A DNA stretch of 64,000 nt from CAZKBP01 sp964551015. GTDB taxonomy: Bacteria; Bacteroidota; Bacteroidia; Cytophagales; Microscillaceae. Position numbers and translations under genes: made by a program. Shown piece after piece: positions 51,592-60,499 of this stretch. The stretch's first letter is position 1; every line of letters starts with the position of its first letter. The DNA lies in NCBI GenBank assembly GCA_964551015.1, contig CAZKBP010000027.1, positions 1 to 64,000 of the forward strand, read 5' to 3'. Below the pieces are notes generated by a model, which did no database searches, was not told where the DNA came from, and saw nothing but the letters and a program-made list of their open reading frames with translations.

Positions 51592-52746
51592 GTGTCTGGT
51601 CTTTACATCCATATTCCTTTTTGTCGGCAAGCTTGTCATTATTGCGACTTTCACTTCAGCACGAATCTAAAAACCAAAGCTGATCTAGTGGCGGCTCTTT
51701 GTCGTGAGATTCAGCTGAGGCAGGATTATCTCGCTGATCAAACGATCTCTACCCTCTACTTAGGAGGAGGCACTCCCACTCTACTCGAACCATCAGAAAT
51801 AGAGATTTTGTTCGAGACCGTAAAAAAATATTTTCACCTTTCTGCTCAGGCCGAGGTGACCATCGAGGCCAATCCCGATGATTTATCCGCAGCAAAATTG
51901 GGCGATTTACGTAATCTAGGCTTCAATCGCCTGAGTTTGGGCGTACAGTCTTTTCATGATCCTCATTTACAATATCTCAATCGGAGCCACGATGCCAGCC
52001 AAGCTCTGGAAACCTTAGAAGCCGCTCGTCGGGCTGGCTTTGACAATATTAACCTAGACTTGATCTATGCCATCCCGGCTCCCGGTCACGAGATTTGGGA
52101 AGCAGACCTGCGGCAAGCACTCAGCTTTGGCGTAGAGCATATTTCGGCCTACTGCCTGACCATTGAAGAAAAAACTGTTTTTGGCCGTTGGCTACAACAG
52201 CAAAAAATTCCAGCCATTGATGAAGAATTTGCCTCAGAACAATTCTTCATTCTAGAAGAAAGGCTCTTGGAGGCAGGCTATCGTGCTTATGAGATTGCTA
52301 ACTTTGCCCTACCTACTTACGAATCGCAACATAATAGCAATTATTGGAGTAAAGGAAATTATCTAGGAATTGGTCCAAGTGCCCATTCTTACGACCAAAA
52401 CTCGAGGCAATACAATATCTCTAACAATATAAAATATATCCGTGCGCTTCAGCAAGATCAACTGCCCTACGAGAGAGAAGTACTCTCGCCCATCCAACAG
52501 GTCAACGAGTATATCATGACCAGTTTACGAACGATTTGGGGTTGTGATTTGGCAGAGATTCACTCCAGATTTGGCGTGGATCTTTGGAAAAGGCAGCAAG
52601 GTTATTTGCAAATAGCCTTAGAGCGGGGATGGCTCCGAAAAGAAGGTTCGGTTTTGAAACTCAATCGTTCGGGAAAACTGCTGGCGGATGAAATCACTGC
52701 TTCGCTTTTTCTCGAAGAAGAAATTACAGCAGAAAAGATTGCATAG
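51592..52746 (+). CDS. hemW: Radical SAM haem chaperone HemW
   Basis: A 384-residue protein beginning at GTG with 'SGLYIHIPFCRQACHYCDFHF'; Cys11, Cys15 and Cys18 bind the [4Fe-4S] cluster and a further Cys precedes the family-typical Phe. 'YLGGGTPTLL', 'EANPDDLS' and 'GVQSFHDPHL' are standard, as is the HemN C-terminal domain. It inserts or delivers haem and is often misnamed coproporphyrinogen oxidase. No ATG is closer to this N-terminus. Confidence 0.92.
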   Translation: MSGLYIHIPFCRQACHYCDFHFSTNLKTKADLVAALCREIQLRQDYLADQTISTLYLGGGTPTLLEPSEIEILFETVKKYFHLSAQAEVTIEANPDDLSAAKLGDLRNLGFNRLSLGVQSFHDPHLQYLNRSHDASQALETLEAARRAGFDNINLDLIYAIPAPGHEIWEADLRQALSFGVEHISAYCLTIEEKTVFGRWLQQQKIPAIDEEFASEQFFILEERLLEAGYRAYEIANFALPTYESQHNSNYWSKGNYLGIGPSAHSYDQNSRQYNISNNIKYIRALQQDQLPYEREVLSPIQQVNEYIMTSLRTIWGCDLAEIHSRFGVDLWKRQQGYLQIALERGWLRKEGSVLKLNRSGKLLADEITASLFLEEEITAEKIA

Positions 52747-52783
52747 ATTCACTTTGATTGCAGATTAAAAATAGCATTGCCAT

Positions 52784-53566
52784 ATGTCACAGATCATTCC
52801 TTGGTACACACCGAGCCATACTTATCATTTTGATTTAAGTGAAGCCCTAGATATTTCACTGCCCTTGAGAGCTGGTTCCGGTAATGTCAATTGTTATTAT
52901 GCAGAGGAAGTAGACATCAAAACCATTAGAACCGCAGATTTCGTGGGTAGTGTGGCCGAAGGCGGATCGGTCAATTATCAGAAAGTCAGCCTGACCCCAC
53001 ACGGCAACGGAACCCATACCGAGTGTTTTGGACATATTTCTGCTGATCCAGAGGGCTTACTTCCCTTATGCTTGCAAAACTTTCTATTCTTAGCTGAGTT
53101 AGTGAGTCTAGAACCCACATCAGGAGAAGAGTCAGACGATTTAAGAATCAGTAAGGAGAGCCTTTTGGAGCGATATTCAGGCCACGCGGTAGATGCTATG
53201 ATCATACGTACGCAACCCAATGATGAAGCCAAAAAAACGCGAAAATATTCTGGTACGAATCCTCCTTACTTGGAACCTAATTTGTGTCATTTTTTAGTGG
53301 AAAAAGGGGTACAACATTTGCTAGTAGATTTACCCTCCGTAGATAAAGAAGAAGATGGTGGTAAGCTCTTGGCGCATCGCGCATTCTGGCAATATCCGGA
53401 GGCAACTCGTAAAAAAAGTACCATTACCGAGTTGATTTATGTAGATAATCAAATCGCTGACGGTTTATATTTGTTAAATCTACAAACTACACATCTCTAT
53501 AGTGATGCGAGCCCGAGCCGTCCTGTACTTTATCGGATGGCCGTACCAGAGGCAGAGAATCATTAA
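52784..53566 (+). CDS. Cyclase (kynurenine-formamidase-like) family protein
   Basis: A 260-residue metal-dependent hydrolase of the cyclase fold, recognised by 'HGNGTHTECFGHIS' (metal ligands HxxGTHxxxxxH) and 'LLVDLPSVDKEEDGG'. Members hydrolyse formylkynurenine and related amides or esters. The spacing differs from the classical HxGTHxDxPxH, and substrate prediction is not possible. It follows hemW by 37 bp and may share its transcript. Confidence 0.75.
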   Translation: MSQIIPWYTPSHTYHFDLSEALDISLPLRAGSGNVNCYYAEEVDIKTIRTADFVGSVAEGGSVNYQKVSLTPHGNGTHTECFGHISADPEGLLPLCLQNFLFLAELVSLEPTSGEESDDLRISKESLLERYSGHAVDAMIIRTQPNDEAKKTRKYSGTNPPYLEPNLCHFLVEKGVQHLLVDLPSVDKEEDGGKLLAHRAFWQYPEATRKKSTITELIYVDNQIADGLYLLNLQTTHLYSDASPSRPVLYRMAVPEAENH

Positions 53567-53614
53567 GTGATGAAAAGCTCATATGGATTTATGGGCGGTA
53601 TTCGGCTAAATTTT

Positions 53615-53622
53615 TATATTTG
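53615..53622 (+). promoter_or_regulatory. Bacteroidota -7 box (TATATTTG)
   Basis: Exact TAnnTTTG, 29 bp before the ATG of the TerB-like gene at 53652. Confidence 0.5.
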
Positions 53623-53651
53623 CGAGAACCTGAATCAAAAAATACACAACC

Positions 53652-54044
53652 ATGGCAGGAGACTTCAGACCAATGACAAGTGAGCAGAAGAAAGCAATAT
53701 TGCTACTCAAATCAGTAATTTTTCATTATCACGGCCTAGATAACGAAGAGAAAGAAATCTTAGATGGTACCGCCCGCAAATTTGATGCTTGGGAAGAGCT
53801 CAAATGGGCCAATGACTTCATTGCCCTAGACTACTACACCGCCTTCGAGCGCGCCCGTGAATACCTCAATGAGGTCGTAGGCAGTTTAGACAAAGATACC
53901 CGATTAGCTTATCTGGGTATGGTATGGGAAGCTAACAATGCCAAAGGTTATGTAACCGAAATGGAGGCCACCGCTATGCTCAAGCTTGCCAAGGACTGGC
54001 ACGTGCAGAAAGAGCTGATGATGTTGGTCAGAAAGAAAAATTAA
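53652..54044 (+). CDS. Helical protein of 130 residues, TerB-like
   Basis: A soluble, all-helical protein. The ending 'NAKGYVTEMEATAMLKLAKDWHVQKELMML' resembles the TerB/DnaJ-related pattern in which a helix pair follows 'G.i...E...l..l...lgv'. The name is only a fold suggestion. No signal peptide. It converges with serS. Confidence 0.5.
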   Translation: MAGDFRPMTSEQKKAILLLKSVIFHYHGLDNEEKEILDGTARKFDAWEELKWANDFIALDYYTAFERAREYLNEVVGSLDKDTRLAYLGMVWEANNAKGYVTEMEATAMLKLAKDWHVQKELMMLVRKKN

Positions 54045-54165
54045 AGCCCCCCTGATTCCCTTTCACCAGTTGGTTCAGGCTAAACTCTAGGAGAATTACT
54101 CAGTTTTTCTATCTCGAGTGAGCGTCTTCATTTGTCCTATAAATTTTTACCATCTTTTTTCTCGC

Positions 54166-55440
54166 TTAGGTAATTTGTTCAAAACCCGTGTACGCGTGTA
54201 GAACCTGCGGCAATTTGATTCCTGTATCTGTTTGGTTGTTTTCTAACAAGGCGGCTACAATTCGGGGCAAGGCCAAAGCACTACCGTTCAGCGTATGGGC
54301 TAATTGTATTTTGTCTTCTTGGTTTCGGAAGCGCAGTTGAAGGCGTTTGCTTTGGTAAGTCTCGAAGTTACTAACCGAGCTCACCTCGAGCCATCTCTGT
54401 TGAGCTGCCGAAAAGACTTCCAAATCATAGGTAAAAGCAGAAGTAAAGCCTAAATCTCCTGCACACAGTTTGAGTACTCGGTAGGGCAGCTCTAGTTTTT
54501 CTAAAAGCCCCTTCACATAATCTTTCATCTCTTCTAACACTTGATAAGAACGTTCGGGGTGTTCTACGTGCACAATTTCTACTTTATCAAATTGATGTAG
54601 CCGATTCAGACCTCGTACATCTGCTCCCCAAGAACCCGCTTCTCTGCGAAAACACGGAGTGTGACCAGCGTGCTTGATGGGTAAATCCCCTTCTCTGAGA
54701 ATCACATCTCGATACATGTTCGTAATTGAAACTTCGGCGGTAGGAATCAGGTAGAAATTTTCATTGCTAATGTGATACATCTGCCCTTCTTTATCGGGCA
54801 ACTGCCCCGTGGCTGTGCCTGAATCTTGATTCACGATCAATGGCGTCTGCACCTCTCGATAACCAGCTTTAATCGCTTCATCTAGAAAAAAATTAATTAA
54901 TGCCCTTTGCAATCTTGCCCCTTGCCCTTTGTAAAAGGGAAAACCCGCCCCAGTTACTTTATTCCCCAATTCAAAATCAATGATATTATATTTTTGAACC
55001 AGTTCCCAATGAGGTAATGCTCCTGCTCCCAGTGGAGGAATTTCGCCTTGAGTTTCATCGATTACGTTTTGTTCGGAACTACTTCCTGGGGGTACTTGTT
55101 CTGAGGGAAGGTTAGGAATAAGATAGAGCAATTCCTGCATTTGTAATTCATAGTTTTGCAGTGCTGATTCCATTTCCTTGACTTTGGCTTTGAGCGCGCT
55201 ACTGTTTTCTATGATCTTTTGTGCCTCTTCGTGTTTGCCTTCTTTTTTGAGTTTTCCGATATTTTTGGCCTGATTATTGGCATCTGCTTTGGTGGAATCC
55301 ATCTCGTGTTGCGTTTGGCGCCGTTGCTGATCCAAGGCGATGACCTGGCCGACAAGACTTTCAGCATTGCCTAGTTGTCTTTTTTTCAATCCCTCGATGG
55401 TTTTTTCTCTATTTTCACGGATATATTGTATATCAAGCAT
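54166..55440 (-). CDS. serS: Seryl-tRNA synthetase
   Basis: A 424-residue class II synthetase. The N-terminal coiled-coil arm (~30-100, 'LDQQRRQTQHEMDSTKADANNQAKNIGKLKKEGKHEE') binds tRNA. The catalytic core has 'TAEVSITNMYRDVIL', motif 2 'CFRREAGSWGADVRGLNRLHQFDKVE' and motif 3 'LNGSALALPRIVAALLENNQ'. Length and motifs are normal. Confidence 0.96.
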   Translation of the reverse strand: MLDIQYIRENREKTIEGLKKRQLGNAESLVGQVIALDQQRRQTQHEMDSTKADANNQAKNIGKLKKEGKHEEAQKIIENSSALKAKVKEMESALQNYELQMQELLYLIPNLPSEQVPPGSSSEQNVIDETQGEIPPLGAGALPHWELVQKYNIIDFELGNKVTGAGFPFYKGQGARLQRALINFFLDEAIKAGYREVQTPLIVNQDSGTATGQLPDKEGQMYHISNENFYLIPTAEVSITNMYRDVILREGDLPIKHAGHTPCFRREAGSWGADVRGLNRLHQFDKVEIVHVEHPERSYQVLEEMKDYVKGLLEKLELPYRVLKLCAGDLGFTSAFTYDLEVFSAAQQRWLEVSSVSNFETYQSKRLQLRFRNQEDKIQLAHTLNGSALALPRIVAALLENNQTDTGIKLPQVLHAYTGFEQIT

Positions 55441-55904
55441 AGTCTAAATTTGGAGGCTCAAAAAGAAAATTTATGATTCTGTGGAAATAATATGAAACTT
55501 TTAATCAAATAAACTGTATAAATTTTTAAATAAAAAGCTTTGCATTATTAATTTTGCAACTTATATTGCAGGCGATTTAGAAACGCTCACTAATCCTTTT
55601 CAAGATTCAATCTGAGCAATTGCACTTCCATTTATCAGCAGTCTTGTTGCTATCAGGAAAACTTCTAATAAATCATTTTCTTAATTAGCTAAAAGCTCAA
55701 ATACTTTTCTTAGTTGTAATTAAGTAGCCTTCAACCGTATGTTGAAGAGACCCTTGTGGCAAAACGTATATCTACCTTGACATTAATCTAATTTCATTCC
55801 TCACATCCTGAATTAAATTCATACTTACTCATATATTTTTTATTTCAAATTAAATCCAAATTTAATTTTCGTTTAAATGTACATTAAATTTATTCGTATT
55901 GCTT
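55441..55904. other. Divergent intergenic region upstream of rho, 464 bp
   Basis: Very A/T-rich. AAATTAAAT (55847-55855) and ATTTAATTT (55860-55868) form a 9-bp inverted repeat 36 bp before the rho ATG. No reading frame was found. The length allows a long rho leader, which in other bacteria is a site of rho autoregulation. Confidence 0.45.
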
Positions 55905-57521
55905 ATGTATAATATAGAAGAACTGAACTTGAAACTGCTTTCCGAGCTCAAGGAAATTGCCGAAAAGTTGCAAGTGAAGAATTATAAAAAGCTTACAAAA
56001 AAGGAGCTCATCTACAAAATCCTGGATCAACAGGCTATCTTACCAGAAAGTGAAATCCTTCCTATCAAAAAAGAAAGCGAAACCGCGAGCCAGTCTGAAA
56101 TCGGCAATCCAAAAAATACAGAAACGAACCGCAAACCTCGTGTAAAACGAGAAAACGTAAAAGAAAACACTTCTTCAGATGATGTCAATCTGAATGGAAC
56201 TACACACGAAAAACATTTTGACGTGGAAGAACCCGAAACTACTCAGAGCACCGAGTCTAAGCCCAAAGCCAAGGAGCAAAACGTGAAAGAGAGTAATCAG
56301 AATAACAACAACGGGCAACAGAATAGTAATAATAACAACAGCAACAACAATAATAAGAGTAATAATAGCAAGTCTAAAAAGAGCAAAGACAATGGCATCC
56401 GCGAGTTTGATGGACTCATCGAGAATGAGGGTGTGCTAGAAATCATGCAAGATGGCTACGGCTTTTTGCGCTCCGCGGATTACAACTACCTAGCCAGCCC
56501 AGATGATATCTATGTGTCCCCTTCTCAAATCAAACTCTTTGGTCTGAAGACAGGCGATACCATCCGAGGGCAAATTCGTCCTCCCAAAGAAGGAGAAAAA
56601 TATTTTGCTCTGCTTCGCGTAGAAAGTATCAATGGCAAAACGACCGAGGAAATCCGAGATCGTATTCCCTTTGAATATTTGACCCCACTCTTTCCAGAAG
56701 AAAGGCTGAAACTCAGCACCAAATCAGACGAAATGTCTACCCGTATTCTGGATTTGTTTGCTCCCATCGGGAAAGGTCAGCGCGGTATGATTGTCGCCCA
56801 ACCCAAAACGGGTAAAACCGTGCTTTTGAAGAAAATTGCTAATGCGATTGCCGAGAATCATCCTGAGGTATATCTCATTGTCCTTTTGATAGATGAACGA
56901 CCTGAGGAGGTTACCGATATGGCGCGCAATGTAAAGGCCGAAGTCGTCTCTTCTACCTTTGATGAGCAAGCCGAGCGACACGTAAAAGTATCTAGCATCG
57001 TACTGGAGAAAGCCAAAAGAATGGTAGAATCTGGCCACGACGTAGTCATTCTATTAGATTCTATTACGCGCTTAGCTCGTGCCTACAATACAGTAGTTCC
57101 TTCTTCTGGCAAAATTCTTTCGGGTGGTGTAGATGCAAACGCCTTGCACAAGCCGAAGCGCTTCTTCGGAGCCGCTCGTAACGTAGAACACGGTGGCTCT
57201 CTGACAATTATCTCCACGGCCCTGATCGAGACTGGTTCTAAAATGGATGAAGTAATCTTTGAAGAATTCAAGGGAACTGGTAATATGGAGCTGCAATTGG
57301 ATCGCAAGCTTTCTAATAAGCGTGTTTATCCTTCTATTGATGTTCCAGCCTCAGGTACTCGCCGTGAAGACTTACTCATGAGCAAAGAAGAGCTCGCCAG
57401 AGTATGGATCTTGAGAAAGTACATGAGCGATATGAACTCGATTGAAGCCATGGAATTCTTACAAGAAAAAATGAAAGGCACGATGGATAATGCCGAGTTC
57501 TTGGTTTCTATGAATGGCTAA
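55905..57521 (+). CDS. rho: Transcription termination factor Rho, with Asn-rich insert
   Basis: A 538-residue hexameric RNA helicase. Rho_N domain at ~1-45, then a long low-complexity insert (~60-165) that becomes almost pure Asn/Lys/Ser near 'NNNSNNNNKSNNSKSKKSK', then the RNA-binding CSD ('GVLEIMQDGYGFLRSADYNYLASPDDIYVS') and the ATPase with 'IGKGQRGMIVAQPKTGKT' and 'VILLDSITRLARAYN'. The insert makes it longer than the ~420-residue proteobacterial form; similar inserts are known in Bacteroidota. ATG 55905 is used rather than TTG 55899. Confidence 0.95.
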   Translation: MYNIEELNLKLLSELKEIAEKLQVKNYKKLTKKELIYKILDQQAILPESEILPIKKESETASQSEIGNPKNTETNRKPRVKRENVKENTSSDDVNLNGTTHEKHFDVEEPETTQSTESKPKAKEQNVKESNQNNNNGQQNSNNNNSNNNNKSNNSKSKKSKDNGIREFDGLIENEGVLEIMQDGYGFLRSADYNYLASPDDIYVSPSQIKLFGLKTGDTIRGQIRPPKEGEKYFALLRVESINGKTTEEIRDRIPFEYLTPLFPEERLKLSTKSDEMSTRILDLFAPIGKGQRGMIVAQPKTGKTVLLKKIANAIAENHPEVYLIVLLIDERPEEVTDMARNVKAEVVSSTFDEQAERHVKVSSIVLEKAKRMVESGHDVVILLDSITRLARAYNTVVPSSGKILSGGVDANALHKPKRFFGAARNVEHGGSLTIISTALIETGSKMDEVIFEEFKGTGNMELQLDRKLSNKRVYPSIDVPASGTRREDLLMSKEELARVWILRKYMSDMNSIEAMEFLQEKMKGTMDNAEFLVSMNG

Positions 57522-57557
57522 GCTCGTGCGTACCCTCTTAGTATAATTTTAGTTAAC

Positions 57558-57587
57558 AAGGTTTAGTCAGTAGGCTAAACCTTTTTT
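57558..57587 (+). terminator. Intrinsic terminator after rho
   Basis: AAGGTTTAG (57558-57566) pairs with CTAAACCTT (57575-57583), followed by a T-run. It starts 36 bp after the rho stop. Confidence 0.85.
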
Positions 57588-57691
57588 ACTGAGCTCGGTT
57601 TCTCTAGGCGAGAGCAAATACCCAATTAAAAAACTCGAGGCAGTAAGGAGTAATTTCATCCATTCCCAATACTTGATTGGGAAATTTTTTT
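57588..57691 (+). terminator. Second terminator 80 bp further on
   Basis: TTCCCAAT (57663-57670) pairs with ATTGGGAA (57676-57683), loop ACTTG, then seven T's. No gene lies between the two terminators, so either the first is leaky or a small RNA is encoded at about 57590-57690. Confidence 0.6.
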
Positions 57692-57815
57692 GTGATTAGA
57701 GACATTTGTCCTTATTTTCTTGGCTTATCTCGCAATCTTCCTGTCTATAAATTTAATTTTTATCGATTAAATTGGATATTTGTGAATCTATGATGTAAAC
57801 TTAAATGGGACTAAA

Positions 57816-58181
57816 TTGAGCTTTTTAAGAATAGGTAAATTAAAAGAAGATTTAGAACGCTATGCAGAAGCGAAGCGGAAGCTAACCGAAATCGAGGTAC
57901 AAGAAGGTATTGCCAAGGTTTCTGTGATTATCACTATCTTAACCTTTGTGTCCATTTCCATTCTCTTTGCCGCTTTGTTTGGCTCTATCGCCTTGGCACA
58001 CTCCCTCAATGGAGATCAAGCTTGGTTTGGCTATGCTGTAGTGGCTGGTTTACAAATTCTGATTACATTACTCATTCTCATCATCACGCGCTACGGCAGA
58101 GGTCTTATTTTAGGCAGAGCCATTCAGTACATCATCAAAATACTTAATCAGTTCATTCGCTTTGTATTTTCCAGACACTAA
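57816..58181 (+). CDS. Phage-holin-3-6-family membrane protein
   Basis: A 121-residue protein with two membrane helices (~35-60 'VSVIITILTFVSISILFAALFGSIALA', ~75-97). It belongs to the type annotated phage holin family protein but lies in a housekeeping operon, not a prophage. The only possible start is TTG 57816; no upstream ATG exists in frame. The next gene begins 18 bp downstream. Confidence 0.7.
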   Translation: MSFLRIGKLKEDLERYAEAKRKLTEIEVQEGIAKVSVIITILTFVSISILFAALFGSIALAHSLNGDQAWFGYAVVAGLQILITLLILIITRYGRGLILGRAIQYIIKILNQFIRFVFSRH

Positions 58182-58199
58182 AAGCCTATCCTCTCAATT

Positions 58200-58604
58200 A
58201 TGAAGCAAGAACCACAACTCCCTGCTCCCAAACAAGCTAACCGAGCCAAAATAGAACTCGCCTCCGTTAAGGATAAAGGCAAGTATGAGGAGGAACTCAA
58301 GCGTTCCGAAGAAGATTTGAAGAAGGACTTTAAAAAATTGAAAAAAGATTTACTTAGCCTCCTCGCGATTATAGGTACAGCTTATACGAGTTATCGCTTT
58401 ACCAGGTATTTTCTCAAATCCTCAAAAAATTCTGCCGAACCTATTATCATTCGGCAGGAAGTCCCCGTTCCTAATAAGGAAGAGGACAAAAACTCAGGTC
58501 TGTTCGGTACCCTTAAAAAGAAAGCCATCTCCGTGGGTATTGATCTACTGATAGATGTTCTCAAAGAGCAATTATCAAAAGCCCAATCGAAAGATGAAGA
58601 TTAG
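58200..58604 (+). CDS. Small membrane-associated protein, 134 residues
   Basis: Basic and coiled-coil-like N-terminal half ('YEEELKRSEEDLKKDFKKLKKD'), one short hydrophobic segment ('LLSLLAIIGTAYTSYRF', ~51-68) and a charged tail. I do not recognise a family. Its stop codon overlaps the next gene by 11 nt, indicating coupled translation with the GGGP-synthase gene. Confidence 0.6.
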   Translation: MKQEPQLPAPKQANRAKIELASVKDKGKYEEELKRSEEDLKKDFKKLKKDLLSLLAIIGTAYTSYRFTRYFLKSSKNSAEPIIIRQEVPVPNKEEDKNSGLFGTLKKKAISVGIDLLIDVLKEQLSKAQSKDED

Positions 58605-59346
58605 CATTCTCCAAAAAATTCAAGATCAAAAAGCTAAAAATCATAAATCTCTAGCCCTACTTATTGACCCTGACAAATTTGATGAAAATACCTGCCAGCA
58701 ACTGGCTGATCGGGACACTTTTTCCCAAGCAGATTTTATTTTTGTAGGGGGTAGCCTCATCAATGGTTCTTTCATCCATCAGACCATAGCGCTGATTCGA
58801 GGCTGTACCGAGCGACCCATCATTATTTTTCCAGGAAATAGTATGCATGTCGATCTCTCAGCCGATGGCATTTTGTTCCTTTCGCTGATCTCTGGTCGCA
58901 ATCCAGACTTCTTAATTGGGCAACACGTTGTAGCCGCTCCTTTCCTAAAAAAAAGCAATTTAGAGGTGCTCCCGACGGGTTATATGCTCATTGAAAGCGG
59001 TAGACAAACCACCGTTTCGTACATTAGTAATACCACTCCTTTGCCTTATGACAAGCCAGAGGTAGCCGTTTGTACCGCGATGGCAGGCGAAATGCTGGGA
59101 TTAAAGATGATCTATGCAGATGCAGGAAGCGGTGCTCAGCGAACCATTAGTACTAAGATGGTACAAATGCTCTACAAAGCCTTGGATATACCACTGATGA
59201 TTGGAGGGGGAATTCGCTCAGCACAGGCCGCTGCTGATATTTTCAGAGCAGGAGCCGACGTGATCGTAGTGGGCAATGGTGCTGAGGGCCGCCCCGAACT
59301 CATTCAAGAGATTCGAGCGGAGATGGACAAAATGAATGGTCTGTGA
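58594..59346 (+). CDS. Geranylgeranylglyceryl/heptaprenylglyceryl phosphate synthase-family protein
   Basis: A 250-residue TIM-barrel prenyltransferase. The family motifs are 'SLALLIDPDKFD', 'FIFVGGSLINGSF', 'IIIFPGNSMHVDLSADGILFLSLISGRNPDFLIGQHV', 'YADAGSGAQRTIS' and 'MIGGGIRSAQAAADIFRAGADVIVVGNG'. Members attach a polyprenyl chain to glycerol-1-phosphate. Bacteroidota enzymes of this group are known; chain length is not evident. ATG 58594 overlaps the previous stop. Confidence 0.88.
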   Translation: MKISILQKIQDQKAKNHKSLALLIDPDKFDENTCQQLADRDTFSQADFIFVGGSLINGSFIHQTIALIRGCTERPIIIFPGNSMHVDLSADGILFLSLISGRNPDFLIGQHVVAAPFLKKSNLEVLPTGYMLIESGRQTTVSYISNTTPLPYDKPEVAVCTAMAGEMLGLKMIYADAGSGAQRTISTKMVQMLYKALDIPLMIGGGIRSAQAAADIFRAGADVIVVGNGAEGRPELIQEIRAEMDKMNGL

Positions 59347-59420
59347 GTTGCTAGTTGCTGGGGTGAAATGATAAAAACACAGATCAATTTCCCAAAAACC
59401 AGTAACCAGCAACTAACAAC
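59347..59420. repeat. Long-loop inverted repeat between convergent genes
   Basis: GTTGCTAGTTGCTGG (59347-59361) pairs with CCAGCAACTAACAAC (59406-59420) with one mismatch; loop about 44 nt. It may terminate both transcripts. Confidence 0.5.
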
Positions 59421-59432
59421 CAAAAAGCACGA

Positions 59433-60359
59433 TTATACATTCATCAGAGAATCTCTGCGACGCATTTTACCGGCAGGGATACCAAACATCATCTTAAAGC
59501 GACGGCAGAAATAAGCTGTATCTTTGTAACCTACCTCGGCACCAATCTCTCGGATGCTTTTCTTGGTGGTTCTGAGTAGATTGACCGCCATTTCCATTCT
59601 CTGATACTCGATATAATCTTGGGGGTTAATGCCTGTGAGCATCTTGAAATACTGCCCTACGTAATCTTCGGATACATTCGCTACGTTTGCCAATACTTTA
59701 TTGGAGAGATCACCTCCTAAATATTGTTTGATGTAGTTGAAAATATCAATCAGGCGTGGATCTTTGAAGTAGGTACTATTGGTAGCTAATTTCTCCACGA
59801 AAAGTCCTTCTCGGAGAATATAACGCACAACTTCGATGACCACCTGCTCAGTTTTATTCTTGATAATTCGGTTCTTGCCGGGCATATCACTCAGGTTCTC
59901 GACTACGATCTCCTTGATAATACGAGCTAAGCCCGGGTTGTCTTTCACGATAAAAGGAGGAATATCCAAAGAAGCAAAAAAGTTGATCGAGTCAAAGACT
60001 TTGGCTTCAAAGGTGATGTAGCTAAAAGAATTAGAGAATTTACCGACTGTATTTGTATCACGATTAGCCTCGAAGTATTTTTCTTTATGGCTGATAAACT
60101 CCTCGTTATCCACCACATTGTTTTCGGCCTCAGTACCATAAGCAATAGAAGCTTGGCGCCCACCGGGCAAGAAGAGCATATCTCCTTTTTCTACTTTTTC
60201 TTCACCATCACCAAAAGACAGTTCCCCATCGTGGAGTAAGAAAATGTAGTTTTCTACGTCGTAATGGTTGCTTACGGTTACTGATTGTAAAATTTTTATA
60301 TTCTTGGATTTTCGGAATTTCACACTGAGCGATTCGATGATCTTGTTATAATCGTCCAT
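59433..60359 (-). CDS. AraC-family transcription regulator
   Basis: A 308-residue regulator. The N-terminal ~190 residues contain a cupin-like ligand-binding part ('YIFLLHDGELSFGDGEEKVEKGDMLFLPGG'). The C-terminal ~100 residues are the two-HTH AraC domain ('LSNKVLANVANVSEDYVGQYFKMLTGINPQDYIEYQRMEMAVNLLRTTKKSIREIGAEVGYKDTAYFCRRFKMMFG'). Cytosolic. Effector and targets are unknown; it lies between convergent GGGPS and, upstream, the acyl-CoA dehydrogenase. Confidence 0.9.
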   Translation of the reverse strand: MDDYNKIIESLSVKFRKSKNIKILQSVTVSNHYDVENYIFLLHDGELSFGDGEEKVEKGDMLFLPGGRQASIAYGTEAENNVVDNEEFISHKEKYFEANRDTNTVGKFSNSFSYITFEAKVFDSINFFASLDIPPFIVKDNPGLARIIKEIVVENLSDMPGKNRIIKNKTEQVVIEVVRYILREGLFVEKLATNSTYFKDPRLIDIFNYIKQYLGGDLSNKVLANVANVSEDYVGQYFKMLTGINPQDYIEYQRMEMAVNLLRTTKKSIREIGAEVGYKDTAYFCRRFKMMFGIPAGKMRRRDSLMNV

Positions 60360-60439
60360 TATTATATAAGTTTAATTAGCTGAACACCATATTAGAACCT
60401 ATATTCTCGTATAAAATTGCACTTTATTGACTTGCAAAA

Positions 60440-60475
60440 AAAATAAGGTTCACTTCAAAAGTAAACCTTATTTTT
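60440..60475 (-). terminator. Terminator between the acyl-CoA dehydrogenase and AraC genes
   Basis: AAATAAGGTT (60441-60450) pairs with AACCTTATTT (60464-60473), extended by CACTT/AAGTA. T-runs on both sides allow either direction; on the minus strand it follows the dehydrogenase gene. Confidence 0.75.
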
Positions 60476-60499
60476 CGGATAGTCAAGCTTTAAATAGAA

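Noticed and set aside
51592..52746. Coproporphyrinogen III oxidase (hemN)
   Set aside because: The short N-terminus with CxxxCxxC at residues 11-18 and length 384 fit HemW, not HemN (~450 residues).
57816..58181. Prophage remnant
   Set aside because: The holin-like protein is a single gene in an operon with housekeeping genes; no other phage gene is nearby.
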